DNA of 64,000 nt from Paenibacillus sp. PL91 (GCF_012935325.2 NZ_JABBYG020000009.1:62001-126000), one strand, 5' to 3'. Numbered from the stretch's first letter, positions 27,730 to 37,460 are shown. Translations and numbers: made by a program. Notes: a model not told the origin generated them from the letters alone.

Positions 27730-29334
27730 ATGGAGTCGACAAAAACGCCTCGTGAGATGTCCAGGCGGCAATTTCTGAGCACAGTGGGGAAGCTAGGAGG
27801 GGGGGCAGCCGTATTCAGCGTAATGGGTACGCTTGGACTGCTGTCTCCGGAGACGCTGAAGGCAGCGGACTTCGAGCCGCCAGACGGGAACGAACTGTCG
27901 ATGAGCAAGAAGGGCGGCAAAAAGATTATTATATTGGGCGCCGGCATCGCGGGGATGACTGCCGCATACGAGCTTAGTCAAGCCGGCTACGATTGTACGA
28001 TTCTGGAGGCGCGCGCCCGTTCGGGAGGACGCATCTGGTCTGTACGGCGCGGCACGACGGTAGCTGAAATAGGGGCATCCAAGCAAGTGGCGCGATTCGC
28101 GGACGGCTTATATTTGAATGGTGGCCCTATGCGCATTCCGCAGTTCCATGTCACGATGGAGTATATCCGGAAGTTCGGCATTCCAATTGAACCATTCAAC
28201 AATGTGAATGATCACGCTTATTACTATAACGAGGAAGTAGGCGAGCTGTCCGGCAAAAAAATTAGAAAGCGCGAAGCGAAAGCGGATGTTCGGGGATACG
28301 TGAACGAATTGATGGCAAAAGCGGTTAACCAGAATGCGCTCGATTTGCCGATTACTGCCGAGGAGAAGGAAAAGCTGGTTGCCTACCTGCGCTCGGAAGG
28401 CGGCTTGGATGCCGATTTGTTCTACAAGGCTTCCTCGCGCGGCGGCTACAAGGACGAGCCCGGCGCAAGGCTTGATGCCGGCGTCATTCGGGATCCGTTC
28501 AGCATGAAGGCTATTTTGAATTCAGGCTTCGGCAATTATTTCAGCAGCGAATACGGCTATGATCAGCAAATGATGATGTTCCATCCGGTGGGCGGCATGG
28601 ACGCGATCTCTAATGCTTTCGAGAAAAGGCTAAAAGGTAAAATTAAGTTCCACTCCGAGGTCATTGAGATCAAGCAAAGCGGCAGTGGCGTAACCGTCCT
28701 TTATAAAGATCTTGCTTCAGGTGAGGAGCGTAAGATCGAAGGCGAATATTGCATATGCACGATTCCTCTATCCGTGCTGAAATCAGTCAAAGCAGACTTC
28801 TCTCCGGAGATGAAAAAGGCTATTGATAGCATAAGCTACGCGTCAGCAGGCAAGATCGGCTTGCAATTCAAGCGCCGATTCTGGGAAGAGGATGAGCAAA
28901 TCTACGGCGGCAATACGCTGACCAACATGGATATCTCATCAATCTATTACCCGCCGACGGGGTACATGCAGAAGAAAGGGCTGCTGCTCGGCTATTACGC
29001 GTTCGGCGGTAGCGCGGATAAGCTAGGCGAGATGTCGTATAATCAGCGGGAAGCGCATGCGCTGCAGCAGGGCGCGAAAATACATCCGCAATATCATAAA
29101 GAGTTCGAGGCTTCATTCTCTATAGACTGGAAGCGAATCAAGTACAATCTGGGCGGCTGGGTATCTTACACGGGCGACCAGCGTACGACCGTTTATCCGA
29201 CGCTGTGCAAGCCGGACCGCAGAGTCTATCTTGCGGGTGAGCACATGAGCTATATTACGGCATGGATGGCAGGGGGCATCGAGTCTGCCCGCGCAGTCGT
29301 TACCGATATTCATCAGCGCGTTATGAAAGAGTAG
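27730..29334 (+). CDS. Tat-exported flavin amine oxidase (L-amino acid/monoamine oxidase family)
   Basis: A 534-residue FAD enzyme. The N-terminus is a twin-arginine signal (SRRQFLS at 11-17, then a hydrophobic Gly/Ala-rich stretch), so it should be folded with FAD before export. The dinucleotide motif is GAGIAG at 70-75, followed by LEARARSGGRIW; the C-terminal FAD block is RRVYLAGEHMSYITAWMAGGIESA. Relatives oxidise amines or amino acids to imines, giving H2O2 and, after hydrolysis, ammonia. GGAG precedes ATG 27730. It is followed by an exported RidA-like gene and tatA. Confidence 0.9.
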   Translation: MESTKTPREMSRRQFLSTVGKLGGGAAVFSVMGTLGLLSPETLKAADFEPPDGNELSMSKKGGKKIIILGAGIAGMTAAYELSQAGYDCTILEARARSGGRIWSVRRGTTVAEIGASKQVARFADGLYLNGGPMRIPQFHVTMEYIRKFGIPIEPFNNVNDHAYYYNEEVGELSGKKIRKREAKADVRGYVNELMAKAVNQNALDLPITAEEKEKLVAYLRSEGGLDADLFYKASSRGGYKDEPGARLDAGVIRDPFSMKAILNSGFGNYFSSEYGYDQQMMMFHPVGGMDAISNAFEKRLKGKIKFHSEVIEIKQSGSGVTVLYKDLASGEERKIEGEYCICTIPLSVLKSVKADFSPEMKKAIDSISYASAGKIGLQFKRRFWEEDEQIYGGNTLTNMDISSIYYPPTGYMQKKGLLLGYYAFGGSADKLGEMSYNQREAHALQQGAKIHPQYHKEFEASFSIDWKRIKYNLGGWVSYTGDQRTTVYPTLCKPDRRVYLAGEHMSYITAWMAGGIESARAVVTDIHQRVMKE

Positions 29335-29381
29335 CAAGCTGATTCATGTCGGTTCATGAAACTTTAGGAGGAATGCTAAAC

Positions 29382-29945
29382 ATGGAGATTAAGTTGAAGC
29401 GCAATGTAAAAATTGCAGTCGGAGCAGCCATATTGTCATGCTTCCTAGGTGCATCCGCCTATGCAAGCGCATTAATGCCTAATAAATTGCCGTTAACGCC
29501 GGTGAACGAGCCTGAATTTTACGGAAGCCCAAGCTCGTCTATTGCCAGCGCGGTGGCTTTGCCTGCCGGAGCAGCGACGTTTTCGACGAGCGGTACGGTT
29601 CCGCCGCTTCTGAACAAGGATGGCAAGACGGTGTATGAGCGTTACGGAGACACGGAGAAGCAAGGGGAAGGTATCCTTTTGAACATCGAAAAGCAGCTTA
29701 AGGAGCAAGGGCTTAGCATGAAGGATGTTATTTATCTCAGGGTATACGTGACTGCTGACGAAGCGAAGAAGGGCGAATTCGATTATCAAGGCTGGTTCAA
29801 TGCCTATGCGAAGTTCTTCAATACGAAGGAGAACCCTACCAAAGTGGCACGCTCAACAGTAGGCGTCGCTGGCTTGGTCAACAAGGATTGGCTGATCGAG
29901 ATCGAGGCAGTTGCCGCTTATCCGATCTCTCACAACCAAAATTAA
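29382..29945 (+). CDS. Exported RidA/YjgF-family protein
   Basis: A 187-residue protein with a Sec-type signal peptide (KLKRNVKIAVGAAIL, cleavage near AYASA) followed by a RidA-fold domain: LLNIEKQLKEQGLSMKDVIYLRVYV, VARSTVGVAGL and LIEIEAVA. The Arg in VARS aligns with the imine-hydrolysing Arg105 of E. coli RidA. Cytosolic RidA hydrolyses enamine/imine intermediates; an exported copy next to an exported amine oxidase suggests hydrolysis of the oxidase's imine product outside the cell (inference). AGGAGG lies upstream of ATG 29382. Confidence 0.82.
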   Translation: MEIKLKRNVKIAVGAAILSCFLGASAYASALMPNKLPLTPVNEPEFYGSPSSSIASAVALPAGAATFSTSGTVPPLLNKDGKTVYERYGDTEKQGEGILLNIEKQLKEQGLSMKDVIYLRVYVTADEAKKGEFDYQGWFNAYAKFFNTKENPTKVARSTVGVAGLVNKDWLIEIEAVAAYPISHNQN

Positions 29946-29992
29946 TTGCAGTAGCTTAGTCCTATATAATGAAGAAACGGAGATGATGGTTG

Positions 29993-30184
29993 ATGCTGCA
30001 AAGTATTGGTTTGCCGGGACTTATTATGATTCTTGTAGTGGTATTGATCATATTTGGGCCTTCCAAGCTGCCGGAGCTGGGCAGAGCGGTAGGACGAACG
30101 CTGCATGAGTTCAAGTCGTCCGCTAAGGAGCTTGTTGCGGAGACGAAGGACGATGTCATTGAGAAGCAGGAGGTAGCCAAATAA
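29993..30184 (+). CDS. tatA: Twin-arginine translocase subunit TatA
   Basis: A 63-residue protein with one short N-terminal membrane helix ([17 protein letters not shown]), the hinge [14 protein letters not shown], an amphipathic helix and a charged tail: the compact TatA form of Bacillales that also serves as TatB. It is the third gene of the oxidase-RidA-tatA unit. GGAGATGATGG precedes ATG 29993 (a TTG directly before is in frame). Confidence 0.93.
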   Translation: MLQSIGLPGLIMILVVVLIIFGPSKLPELGRAVGRTLHEFKSSAKELVAETKDDVIEKQEVAK

Positions 30185-30230
30185 ATAGGTGAAAATAGCC
30201 AACTTGTAATGCTGATTGTCCTAATCATAC

Positions 30231-30280
30231 AAAGAGTTGCCCCGATTGCAGATGCATTTGCAATCAAGGCAACTCTTTAT
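30231..30280. terminator. Terminator after tatA, possibly bidirectional
   Basis: AAAGAGTTGCC...GGCAACTCTTT stem with an inner GATTGCA/TGCAATC stem, then T-rich sequence. Confidence 0.8.
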
Positions 30281-30325
30281 TTATGTGATGATTACTTGTA
30301 TTAAATAGGATTCCTCAACGAAAGC

Positions 30326-31219
30326 TTAAGCTTTATCGCCAAGCTTGCGGCCGATCCATTGCTCATAGGCTTGAGCTACGCTGCACATATCGAGCTCGCC
30401 AAGTCCCATGGTGCCTCCGATCTGGAATTGGCTCTTCGCTGCTTCGAGCAATGGCGTTGGCACCTTCAAGCCGTCCGATAGGACGGAGCTCAGCTTCAAG
30501 TCCTTCAGCATCAGCTCAAGCGAGAATTGCACGTCGTAATTGCCTTCCAGCAGCTTGGCGCCCTTGAGCTCCGCTGCTTTGCTTGCTGCGCCGCCCGATT
30601 GGACGAGCTCGAGGAACGAAGCGCCGTCAATGCCGCCGCTTGCGGCAATTGCCATGCCTTCGGCCAATGCGACAACATTGATGCCAACGATCGTATTATG
30701 TGCAAGCTTTGCCACTGAGCCGCTGCCGTTAGCGCCCATTGGAATGACCTTGCGCCCCATCGCTAACAAAACATCTTCGACGCCGTTAAGCGTGTCTTTA
30801 GAACCACCTACCATGAATACAAGCGTACCGCCTTCTGCTGCCGGCTTGCTGCCTGTCACCGGAGCGTCGAGGAACGAGGCGCCTAGAGCCTCCGCTGCCG
30901 CGGCGAGTTCCTTCGCCAAAGTCGGCGAGATTGTGCTGCTGTCAATAAGCGTATGGCCGCTGCGTGCTCCGGCAAAGATGCCGTTCTCTCCCCAATAAAC
31001 CTCGCGGATTGCCGAATCGTTGCTAATCATTGTAATCACAACTTCCGAGGCTTGCGCTACGGCAGAGGGGCTGTCCAATTCTTTTGCGCCAAGGGCGATA
31101 AGGGAGTCAGCCTTGCCTGGCGTGCGGTTGTATACCGCGACCTCAAAGCCTTTACGCAATAAATTTGCTGCCATTCCGAGACCCATCACACCTAACCCGA
31201 TAAAACCGATCTTTTTCAT
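30326..31219 (-). CDS. NAD(P)-dependent beta-hydroxyacid dehydrogenase (HIBADH/GLYR family)
   Basis: A 297-residue enzyme with Rossmann motif GFIGLGVMGLGMA, substrate-binding DAPVTGSKPAAEGGTL and the catalytic-lysine segment KLAHNTIVG. Family members reduce or oxidise 3-hydroxyisobutyrate, tartronate semialdehyde or succinic semialdehyde. Gene context does not settle the substrate. GGAGGAAATTTTC precedes the ATG. Confidence 0.88.
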   Translation of the reverse strand: MKKIGFIGLGVMGLGMAANLLRKGFEVAVYNRTPGKADSLIALGAKELDSPSAVAQASEVVITMISNDSAIREVYWGENGIFAGARSGHTLIDSSTISPTLAKELAAAAEALGASFLDAPVTGSKPAAEGGTLVFMVGGSKDTLNGVEDVLLAMGRKVIPMGANGSGSVAKLAHNTIVGINVVALAEGMAIAASGGIDGASFLELVQSGGAASKAAELKGAKLLEGNYDVQFSLELMLKDLKLSSVLSDGLKVPTPLLEAAKSQFQIGGTMGLGELDMCSVAQAYEQWIGRKLGDKA

Positions 31220-31388
31220 GAAAATTTCCTCCGCTCTGAATCGTTTTTTATTTAAGTATACAGATTTTTCATCAATAATTCATTGTTTGTTGCTTGTTTT
31301 TATAAGGTAAATCCGATATTGTAGATGCTAAGTTGAAAAGCATTATCAGGGTTAAATACTGAGAATTTTTTAGGAGGTTTACATTTAA

Positions 31389-32738
31389 ATGAGCAAAACA
31401 GTTCAGTTCGATTACAGCAAAGCGCTGGCTTTTGTCGGCAAGCATGAAATTGATTACTTGGCGGAATCCGTTCGCCTCGCGCATGACCAATTACATAACG
31501 GAACGGGAGCTGGCTCTGACTATTTGGGCTGGATCGACCTACCGACTAACTATGATAAAGAAGAGTTCGCTCGCATTCAGAAGGCAGCTGAGAAAATTAA
31601 ATCGGATTCCGAGGTGCTGATCGTAATCGGTATCGGCGGTTCCTATCTAGGAGCTCGCGCGGCAATCGAAGCGCTGTCCCACTCGTTTTATAATATTTTG
31701 CCAAAAGAACAGCGCAAAACACCGCAGGTTTTGTTCGCCGGCAACAACATCAGCTCGACTTATGTGACTCACCTTCTGCAATTGGTTGAAGGCCGCGACT
31801 GGTCGATCAACGTCATCTCCAAATCCGGCACAACGACTGAGCCTGCCATCGCATTCCGCGTATTCCGCGCAGCGCTTGAGAAGAAATACGGCAAAGAGGA
31901 AGCTCGAAAACGCATTTACGCGACAACGGACAGCGAGAAGGGCGCGCTTAAAAAGCTTTCTTCTGAAGAAGGCTACGAATCGTTTATCATTCCTGACGAT
32001 GTGGGCGGACGCTACTCCGTTCTTACAGCGGTAGGCTTGTTGCCAATCGCAGCTGCAGGCATCAATATCGAATCCATTATGCAGGGCGCAGCGGATGCAT
32101 CCAAGGAGTACAGCAACCCTAATCTTGCTGAGAACGAGGCTTACCAATATGCAGCAGCACGCAACGCGCTGTACCGCAAAGGCAAAGCTACTGAAATTCT
32201 CGTAAACTACGAGCCTTCGCTTCATTTCGTATCCGAGTGGTGGAAACAGCTCTTCGGCGAAAGCGAAGGCAAGGACTATAAAGGTATTTTCCCGGCAGCG
32301 GTAGATTTCTCGACAGATTTGCACTCGATGGGACAATTTATCCAAGAGGGTAACCGGAACATTTTCGAAACGGTTATTCAAGTGAATGAAGTGGCTGAGC
32401 ACATCACAATCGAGCATGACGCAGCGGATCTTGACGGCTTGAACTTCCTAACTGGCAAGACGATGGACTTCGTCAACAAGAAAGCGTTCGAAGGCACGCT
32501 TCTTGCGCATACGGACGGACAAGTTCCGAACCTGATCGTCAATATTGCCGACATGACGCCTTACACATTCGGTTATCTTGTTTATTTCTTCGAAAAAGCA
32601 TGCGGAATCAGCGGTTACCTGCTTGGCGTTAATCCATTCGACCAACCGGGCGTTGAAGCTTACAAAAAGAACATGTTCGCATTGCTCGGCAAGCCGGGCT
32701 TCGAGAAGGAAAAAGCCGAGCTGGAAGCTAGGCTGTAA
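31389..32738 (+). CDS. pgi: Glucose-6-phosphate isomerase
   Basis: Interconverts glucose-6-phosphate and fructose-6-phosphate. The 449-residue protein is full length for the Bacillus form. It has phosphate-binding [32 protein letters not shown], the catalytic-Glu segment [14 protein letters not shown] and the C-terminal [26 protein letters not shown] precedes ATG 31389. Codon bias is strong, as in tkt. Confidence 0.97.
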   Translation: MSKTVQFDYSKALAFVGKHEIDYLAESVRLAHDQLHNGTGAGSDYLGWIDLPTNYDKEEFARIQKAAEKIKSDSEVLIVIGIGGSYLGARAAIEALSHSFYNILPKEQRKTPQVLFAGNNISSTYVTHLLQLVEGRDWSINVISKSGTTTEPAIAFRVFRAALEKKYGKEEARKRIYATTDSEKGALKKLSSEEGYESFIIPDDVGGRYSVLTAVGLLPIAAAGINIESIMQGAADASKEYSNPNLAENEAYQYAAARNALYRKGKATEILVNYEPSLHFVSEWWKQLFGESEGKDYKGIFPAAVDFSTDLHSMGQFIQEGNRNIFETVIQVNEVAEHITIEHDAADLDGLNFLTGKTMDFVNKKAFEGTLLAHTDGQVPNLIVNIADMTPYTFGYLVYFFEKACGISGYLLGVNPFDQPGVEAYKKNMFALLGKPGFEKEKAELEARL

Positions 32739-32774
32739 TCAACCGGCTTGATCGGAATACGGGAGTTTTAGCCT

Positions 32775-33407
32775 ATGCTTGAGAGGTATAAGACGGTCAG
32801 GCTGCAGGCCAGCGCCGAAATCGTCATCAAGAAGTCCCGTTTCATCGGCTATGCGAAACCTGTGGAATCGGAAGAGGAAGCTGTTGCTTTCATCAACGAG
32901 ATCAAGCAGCTGCACAAGCAGGCGACCCATAACTGCTCGGCTTATATGGTAGGAGAGCGGGACCAGTTCCAGAAGGCCTCCGATGACGGCGAGCCAAGCG
33001 GCACGGCGGGCAAACCGATTCTCGAGGTCATCAAGCATAAGGGGCTGAAAAATGTCGCCGTCGTCGTGACGCGGTATTTTGGCGGCATTATGCTTGGTGC
33101 AGGCGGGCTTGTCAGAGCATACACGGACGGCGCGGTTGCCGGCATCGAGGCGGCAGATGAAATCGTAAATGTGCTTCATCGCGAAGTGTTCGTTGATGTG
33201 GACTATACATGGTACGGCAAGCTGGAGAATGAGCTGCACGGCAAGGGTACTCGGATAGGCGGGACGGATTTCACCGATCGCGTCATCGTGCGCTGCCTGC
33301 CGGAAGCGCCTGAGGCAGAAGCGTTTATCGCTTGGATAACCGATCTGACACAAGGACAAGCGGTCATTACAGAAGGCGAAAATGAGTATTATATTGAAGG
33401 CGAATAA
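32775..33407 (+). CDS. yvyE: YigZ/YvyE family protein (IMPACT domain)
   Basis: A 210-residue protein with an N-terminal UPF0029/IMPACT domain (KKSRFIGYAKPV, DDGEPSGTAGKPILEVI, VTRYFGGIMLGAGGLVRAY) and a C-terminal DUF1949 ferredoxin-like domain. The family is widespread; eukaryotic IMPACT modulates translation-linked signalling, while the bacterial role is unclear. It lies 36 bases after pgi and is likely co-transcribed. Confidence 0.92.
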   Translation: MLERYKTVRLQASAEIVIKKSRFIGYAKPVESEEEAVAFINEIKQLHKQATHNCSAYMVGERDQFQKASDDGEPSGTAGKPILEVIKHKGLKNVAVVVTRYFGGIMLGAGGLVRAYTDGAVAGIEAADEIVNVLHREVFVDVDYTWYGKLENELHGKGTRIGGTDFTDRVIVRCLPEAPEAEAFIAWITDLTQGQAVITEGENEYYIEGE

Positions 33408-33413
33408 GATGAT

Positions 33414-33449
33414 GAGGAGTATCGGTATAGGCCGATCTCCTCTTTTTTT
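33414..33449 (+). terminator. Rho-independent terminator after yvyE
   Basis: GAGGAG-ATCGG / CCGAT-CTCCTC stem followed by seven T. Confidence 0.85.
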
Positions 33450-33524
33450 ATTCACTTGGAATGTTTGCAAAGAATCGGTCATAAGAAAAGGCTATGAAAC
33501 CCATCAGATTTTCTAAATTTATGA

Positions 33525-33584
33525 TTGACTTAATCCCAGTTTGGATGCTACATTATTAATACCTAGTAACTTAATAGGAATTAT
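33525..33584 (+). promoter_or_regulatory. Candidate promoter and operator of the sulfate transporter operon
   Basis: TTGACT (33525-33530) and TACATT (33549-33554) are 18 bases apart. Downstream, TAATAGGAATTATG (33573-33584) resembles the TAGGAAT-containing sites seen upstream of sulfur genes in Bacillus (CymR type). The operator call is tentative. Confidence 0.45.
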
Positions 33585-33642
33585 GTTATTACTTGTTTGC
33601 TACACCTACGGCACGAGCCGACGGTCTGGAGGTTAAGTCACA

Positions 33643-34458
33643 GTGAATGCTATGTTTCGCGGGAAAGGTTGGAGCTTCGGCTTTCGAAGCGCCATATTAC
33701 TTTATTTTGTCATCCTTATCGTTCTACCTATCTTCGGCATTTACACGCAATCATTCTCACTTGGATGGACCCCTTTCTGGGAAAGCATTTCTGATCCATT
33801 AGCTTGGAAAGCCGTGCTGCTAACAGTGAAGTTGGCAGTGATCGCAACAGTTCTCAACATGTTCCTTGGTACGATGATCGGCTGGGTGCTCATTCGCTAT
33901 CGCTTTCCCGGACGACGCTTGCTCAACAGTCTGGTTGACTTGCCTTTTGCACTGCCTACGGCGGTTGGCGGCCTTATGATTTTGCTGCTGCTTGGACCTA
34001 ACAGTCTAGTAGGAGGCTTGGCAGAGAAGATCGGTATCGAGATCGTATTCCACGAGCCAGCGATTATCGTAGCGATGCTGTTCGTTACGTTTCCTTTCGT
34101 CATTCGCGCTATTCAGCCGCTGCTGGAGGAAATGGACAAATCGGAAGAGGAAGCGGCTTATACGCTGGGCGCTACACGCTCGAAGACGTTTTTTAGCGTT
34201 ATTTTGCCTACGATGCTGCCAGGAATTTTGAGCGGCGCCATGCTGGCCTTCTCACGCGGAATTGCGGAATTCGGCGCAGTCGTGCTCGTAGCCGGCAACA
34301 TTCCGGGCAAAACATTAATCGCATCGGTTTATATTTTCGGAGAAATTGAAAGCAGTAATCCGCAGGGAGCGGCCGCCGTATCGGTGCTGCTGCTCACGCT
34401 ATCGTTCCTCATCCTATGGACGGTTAACCTCATTCAAGGCAGGAGGAGCGGCCAATGA
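33643..34458 (+). CDS. cysT: Sulfate/thiosulfate ABC transporter permease CysT
   Basis: A 271-residue, six-span permease. Diagnostic segments are LVDLPFALPTAVGGLMIL and the EAA loop EEEAAYTLGATRSKTFFSVI, both typical of CysT/CysU. It forms the channel with CysW. GTG 33643 follows GGAGG. It overlaps cysW by four bases. Confidence 0.95.
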   Translation: MNAMFRGKGWSFGFRSAILLYFVILIVLPIFGIYTQSFSLGWTPFWESISDPLAWKAVLLTVKLAVIATVLNMFLGTMIGWVLIRYRFPGRRLLNSLVDLPFALPTAVGGLMILLLLGPNSLVGGLAEKIGIEIVFHEPAIIVAMLFVTFPFVIRAIQPLLEEMDKSEEEAAYTLGATRSKTFFSVILPTMLPGILSGAMLAFSRGIAEFGAVVLVAGNIPGKTLIASVYIFGEIESSNPQGAAAVSVLLLTLSFLILWTVNLIQGRRSGQ

Positions 34459-35255
34459 TGAGAAGATTGTGGATTACGCTAACTTATATTGTGTTTGGTT
34501 TATTGCTCATCGCGCCGCTGGTTAAAATTTTTACAGGCTCATGGGCAGATGGCTGGAGCGGTTTCATAGAGGGGATTACAAGACCTCAGTCGCTGCATGC
34601 GCTTATGATGACGGGAATTATTGTCGTAGTTGTAACAGCTTTGAATACGGTATTCGGCATTATGCTTGCCATGTATCTCGTTCGCGCCGAATGGATCGGG
34701 CGGCGGATGAAGCGGTTGCTCAACAGCTTGGTTGATTTGCCGTTCGCGGTATCGCCGGTTATCGGCGGCTTGATGATCGTTCTAATTCTTGGCCCGAATA
34801 CAGTTATCGGCACCATGTTCGAGGACGCGGGCTTTAAAATCGTATATGCGCTGCCTGGGATGATTCTAGCGACCTTGTTCGTGACGTTTCCGCTTATGGT
34901 GCGCGAGGTGATGCCGGTGCTTCAGGAAATTGGAGCGCAGCAGGAGGAAGCGGCGTCAACGCTTGGCGCCTACTCCTGGTATACGTTCTGGAAGGTGACG
35001 TGGCCTTCGATCCGTTGGGGCGTTATCTATGGCGTAGTGCTGACGGTAGCGCGGTCTCTCGGCGAATTCGGCGCGGTTCTCGTTGTGTCCGGCAATATTA
35101 TGAATAAAACGCAAACCGCGACAACGCTCGTTTATCAGGATGTCGAAAATTTCAACGTGGTTGCCGCCAATGGCGTTGCACTAGTTCTTGCGGCATTTTC
35201 CGTCGGGCTGCTGCTGCTTATGGAATGGGCGAAAAAACGAAAGGAAGTGCATTAG
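34455..35255 (+). CDS. cysW: Sulfate/thiosulfate ABC transporter permease CysW
   Basis: A 266-residue, six-span permease paired with CysT: LVDLPFAVSPVIGGLMIV and EAA loop QEEAASTLGAYSWYTFWKV, ending in a basic tail. Starts at ATG 34455, or 34458, with ribosome site AGGAGG inside the end of cysT, so translation is coupled. Confidence 0.95.
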   Translation: MMRRLWITLTYIVFGLLLIAPLVKIFTGSWADGWSGFIEGITRPQSLHALMMTGIIVVVVTALNTVFGIMLAMYLVRAEWIGRRMKRLLNSLVDLPFAVSPVIGGLMIVLILGPNTVIGTMFEDAGFKIVYALPGMILATLFVTFPLMVREVMPVLQEIGAQQEEAASTLGAYSWYTFWKVTWPSIRWGVIYGVVLTVARSLGEFGAVLVVSGNIMNKTQTATTLVYQDVENFNVVAANGVALVLAAFSVGLLLLMEWAKKRKEVH

Positions 35256-35258
35256 GCC

Positions 35259-36323
35259 ATGCATATAGAAGTACGGAACTTAAACAAGAACTTTGGCGAT
35301 TTTCATGCCGTGAAGGATGTCAGCTTTGAAATCGAAAAAGGTCATTTGATCGGCTTGCTTGGACCGAGCGGCGGCGGTAAAACGTCCATACTTCGTATGC
35401 TGGCGGGACTTGAGTCCCCTTCCTCGGGCGATATTATTTTCCACGGGAAGCGGGTAAACGACCTGCCCCCTCAGGAGCGCGGAATAGGCTTCGTGTTTCA
35501 AAACTATGCGTTGTTCAAGCATATGACCGTATATGACAACATTGCTTTTGGCCTCAAAGTGAAGAAGCAATCGAAGGAGCAAATCCGCGAGCGAGTCATG
35601 TACTTGGTCGAGCTTACCGGCCTTAAAGGGTTTGAGCATCGTTATGCGCATCAGCTGTCCGGCGGACAACGCCAGCGCGTTGCTTTCGCCAGAGCGCTAG
35701 CGCCAGAGCCGCAGCTGCTGCTTCTCGATGAGCCGTTCGCTGCGATCGATGCGAAGATCCGTACAGAGCTTCGGACTTGGCTGAAGGAAATGATCGAGCG
35801 CGTAGGCATTACATCCATCTTCGTTACGCATGACCAAGAGGAAGCGATCGAAGTTGCAGATGAAATTATGATAATAAGCAAGGGCAAGCTAGAGCAAAAG
35901 GGCAGCCCATGGGACATTTATAAAAATCCGGAAACGCCTTTTGTCGCGAGCTTTATTGGCGAATCCACGATTGTAGACAATATTGCGCAGCTCAAAGGTT
36001 TTGAGGATGCGGCTAGCCGTCCTGGCACCAAAGCACTTATTCGTCCAGAATATATCGAGATCGGCAAGCCGGGAGAAATAAAACTGGCTAGCGCTACGCT
36101 TCCTGGCAAAGTGAAGCATTTGCATTTCCGCGGCAGCGAGTGGATGGTGGAGCTGCTCGTTGGAGATACGAAGCTGATCACCTACCGTTCGCTTGAGAAG
36201 GAAGTGCTGCATCCAGGCGATCAAGTAAGCGTGCTTGTGCACCGTGCCTACTTGTTCAATGACAACGAGAGCTGGATTGCGGAAAATAAATTGAAGGTCG
36301 ATCCGATGCCTATTCATATTTAA
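35259..36323 (+). CDS. cysA: Sulfate/thiosulfate ABC transporter ATPase CysA
   Basis: A 354-residue ATPase energising CysTW. Walker A is GPSGGGKTS, Q-loop FVFQNYALF, signature LSGGQRQRVAFARAL, Walker B LLLLDEPFAAID, switch VTHDQEEAIEV; the C-terminal TOBE-like domain starts near residue 250. It follows cysW by three bases. Full length. Confidence 0.95.
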   Translation: MHIEVRNLNKNFGDFHAVKDVSFEIEKGHLIGLLGPSGGGKTSILRMLAGLESPSSGDIIFHGKRVNDLPPQERGIGFVFQNYALFKHMTVYDNIAFGLKVKKQSKEQIRERVMYLVELTGLKGFEHRYAHQLSGGQRQRVAFARALAPEPQLLLLDEPFAAIDAKIRTELRTWLKEMIERVGITSIFVTHDQEEAIEVADEIMIISKGKLEQKGSPWDIYKNPETPFVASFIGESTIVDNIAQLKGFEDAASRPGTKALIRPEYIEIGKPGEIKLASATLPGKVKHLHFRGSEWMVELLVGDTKLITYRSLEKEVLHPGDQVSVLVHRAYLFNDNESWIAENKLKVDPMPIHI

Positions 36324-36357
36324 CCAATACGCGATGTAGAAAGAGTTGTATGCGAAC

Positions 36358-37428
36358 ATGAAAATCAATCGAGCAACAAGTCAGCGCATGTTGGTGCTGC
36401 TGCTTGCTGCGGTTATGCTGCTCGTTGCGGCAGGCTGCGGCAAGGCTGGGCAGACGGGCGAACATGGAGCTGGGTCTACCGTACAAGACGGCGATGTAAC
36501 ACTTGTAATCGGTGCATATTCGGTGGTGAAGGATGCGTTCGCTGAGCTGCTGCCTGCATTCCAAGCCTATTGGCTGAGGGAGACGGGGCAGAAGGTAGCT
36601 TTTCAGGAATCATACGAGGCTTCAGGCACGCAAGCACGCGCTATAGCAGGAGGCTTCGAGGCGGATGTCGCGATTTTAGCGATGGAAGGCGACCTCGACA
36701 AAATAGCCGACGCCGGCTTTATCACGCATGACTGGAAAGCCCAGAGCAATAGCGGAATGATTACGAACTCCATCGTCGTATTAGGAACAAGGACCGGCAA
36801 TCCGTTAGGGATTAAGGACTGGAATGATTTGACGCGCGAGGGCGTTAAGGTGCTCTATCCGAATCCGAAGACATCCGGCGGTGCGCAGTGGGATATCAAC
36901 GCTATTTATGGCGCTGGACTAAAGCAGTCGGAGGAGAAGAACGGCAAGAAGGATACGGAGTATGCGAAAAGCTTTCTAAAATCGGTTCACGCTAACGTAG
37001 AGTCGCTCGACAAGAGCGGACGCGCATCGATGGCTGCTTTCGAATATGGCGTAGGCGATGTCATTGTGACTTATGAGAATGAGCTGCTGGCACGAATTAA
37101 GAAGGGCGTCGATTACGACATTGTCGTTCCTAAGAGCACGATTCTTATCGAGAACCCGGCTGCGATAGTTGATAAAAATGCGGATAAGCATGGCACCCGC
37201 AAAGTAGCTGAAGCTTTTATCGCCTATCTACATAGCGAAGAAGCGCAGCGTTTGTTTGTCGAGCATGGCTTCCGCGCGGTTGACGAGAGGGTTGCTGCCG
37301 ATACGAAGGATCGTTACACCGTGCCGGAGCAGCTATTTGATATTTCGTATCTGGGCGGCTGGTCTGAGGTCAGAGCTAACCTTTATTCAAAGAAGGGTGT
37401 CTGGTATCAGGTATTGGCGGATCTTTAA
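36358..37428 (+). CDS. sbp: Sulfate-binding lipoprotein
   Basis: About 356 residues: signal peptide with lipobox VAAGC, then the sulfate-binding fold (YSVVKDAFAELLPAF, EASGTQARAIAGGFEADV, YPNPKTSGGAQWDINAIYGA). It delivers sulfate or thiosulfate to CysTWA. Unusually it is the last gene of the operon, whereas the binding protein usually comes first. TTG 36346 is an alternative start. A strong terminator follows. Confidence 0.93.
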   Translation: MKINRATSQRMLVLLLAAVMLLVAAGCGKAGQTGEHGAGSTVQDGDVTLVIGAYSVVKDAFAELLPAFQAYWLRETGQKVAFQESYEASGTQARAIAGGFEADVAILAMEGDLDKIADAGFITHDWKAQSNSGMITNSIVVLGTRTGNPLGIKDWNDLTREGVKVLYPNPKTSGGAQWDINAIYGAGLKQSEEKNGKKDTEYAKSFLKSVHANVESLDKSGRASMAAFEYGVGDVIVTYENELLARIKKGVDYDIVVPKSTILIENPAAIVDKNADKHGTRKVAEAFIAYLHSEEAQRLFVEHGFRAVDERVAADTKDRYTVPEQLFDISYLGGWSEVRANLYSKKGVWYQVLADL

Positions 37429-37460
37429 CAGAGCGAATGAAGGATATGAAACAAAAAGGA

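Noticed and set aside
31647-32417. Minus-strand 256-codon frame inside pgi
   Set aside because: Cys/Phe/Val-rich antisense shadow of a highly codon-biased gene.
33555-33642. Possible riboswitch in the leader of the sulfate operon
   Set aside because: No SAM or T-box core (no kink-turn, specifier or terminator/antiterminator pair) could be seen in the short leader.
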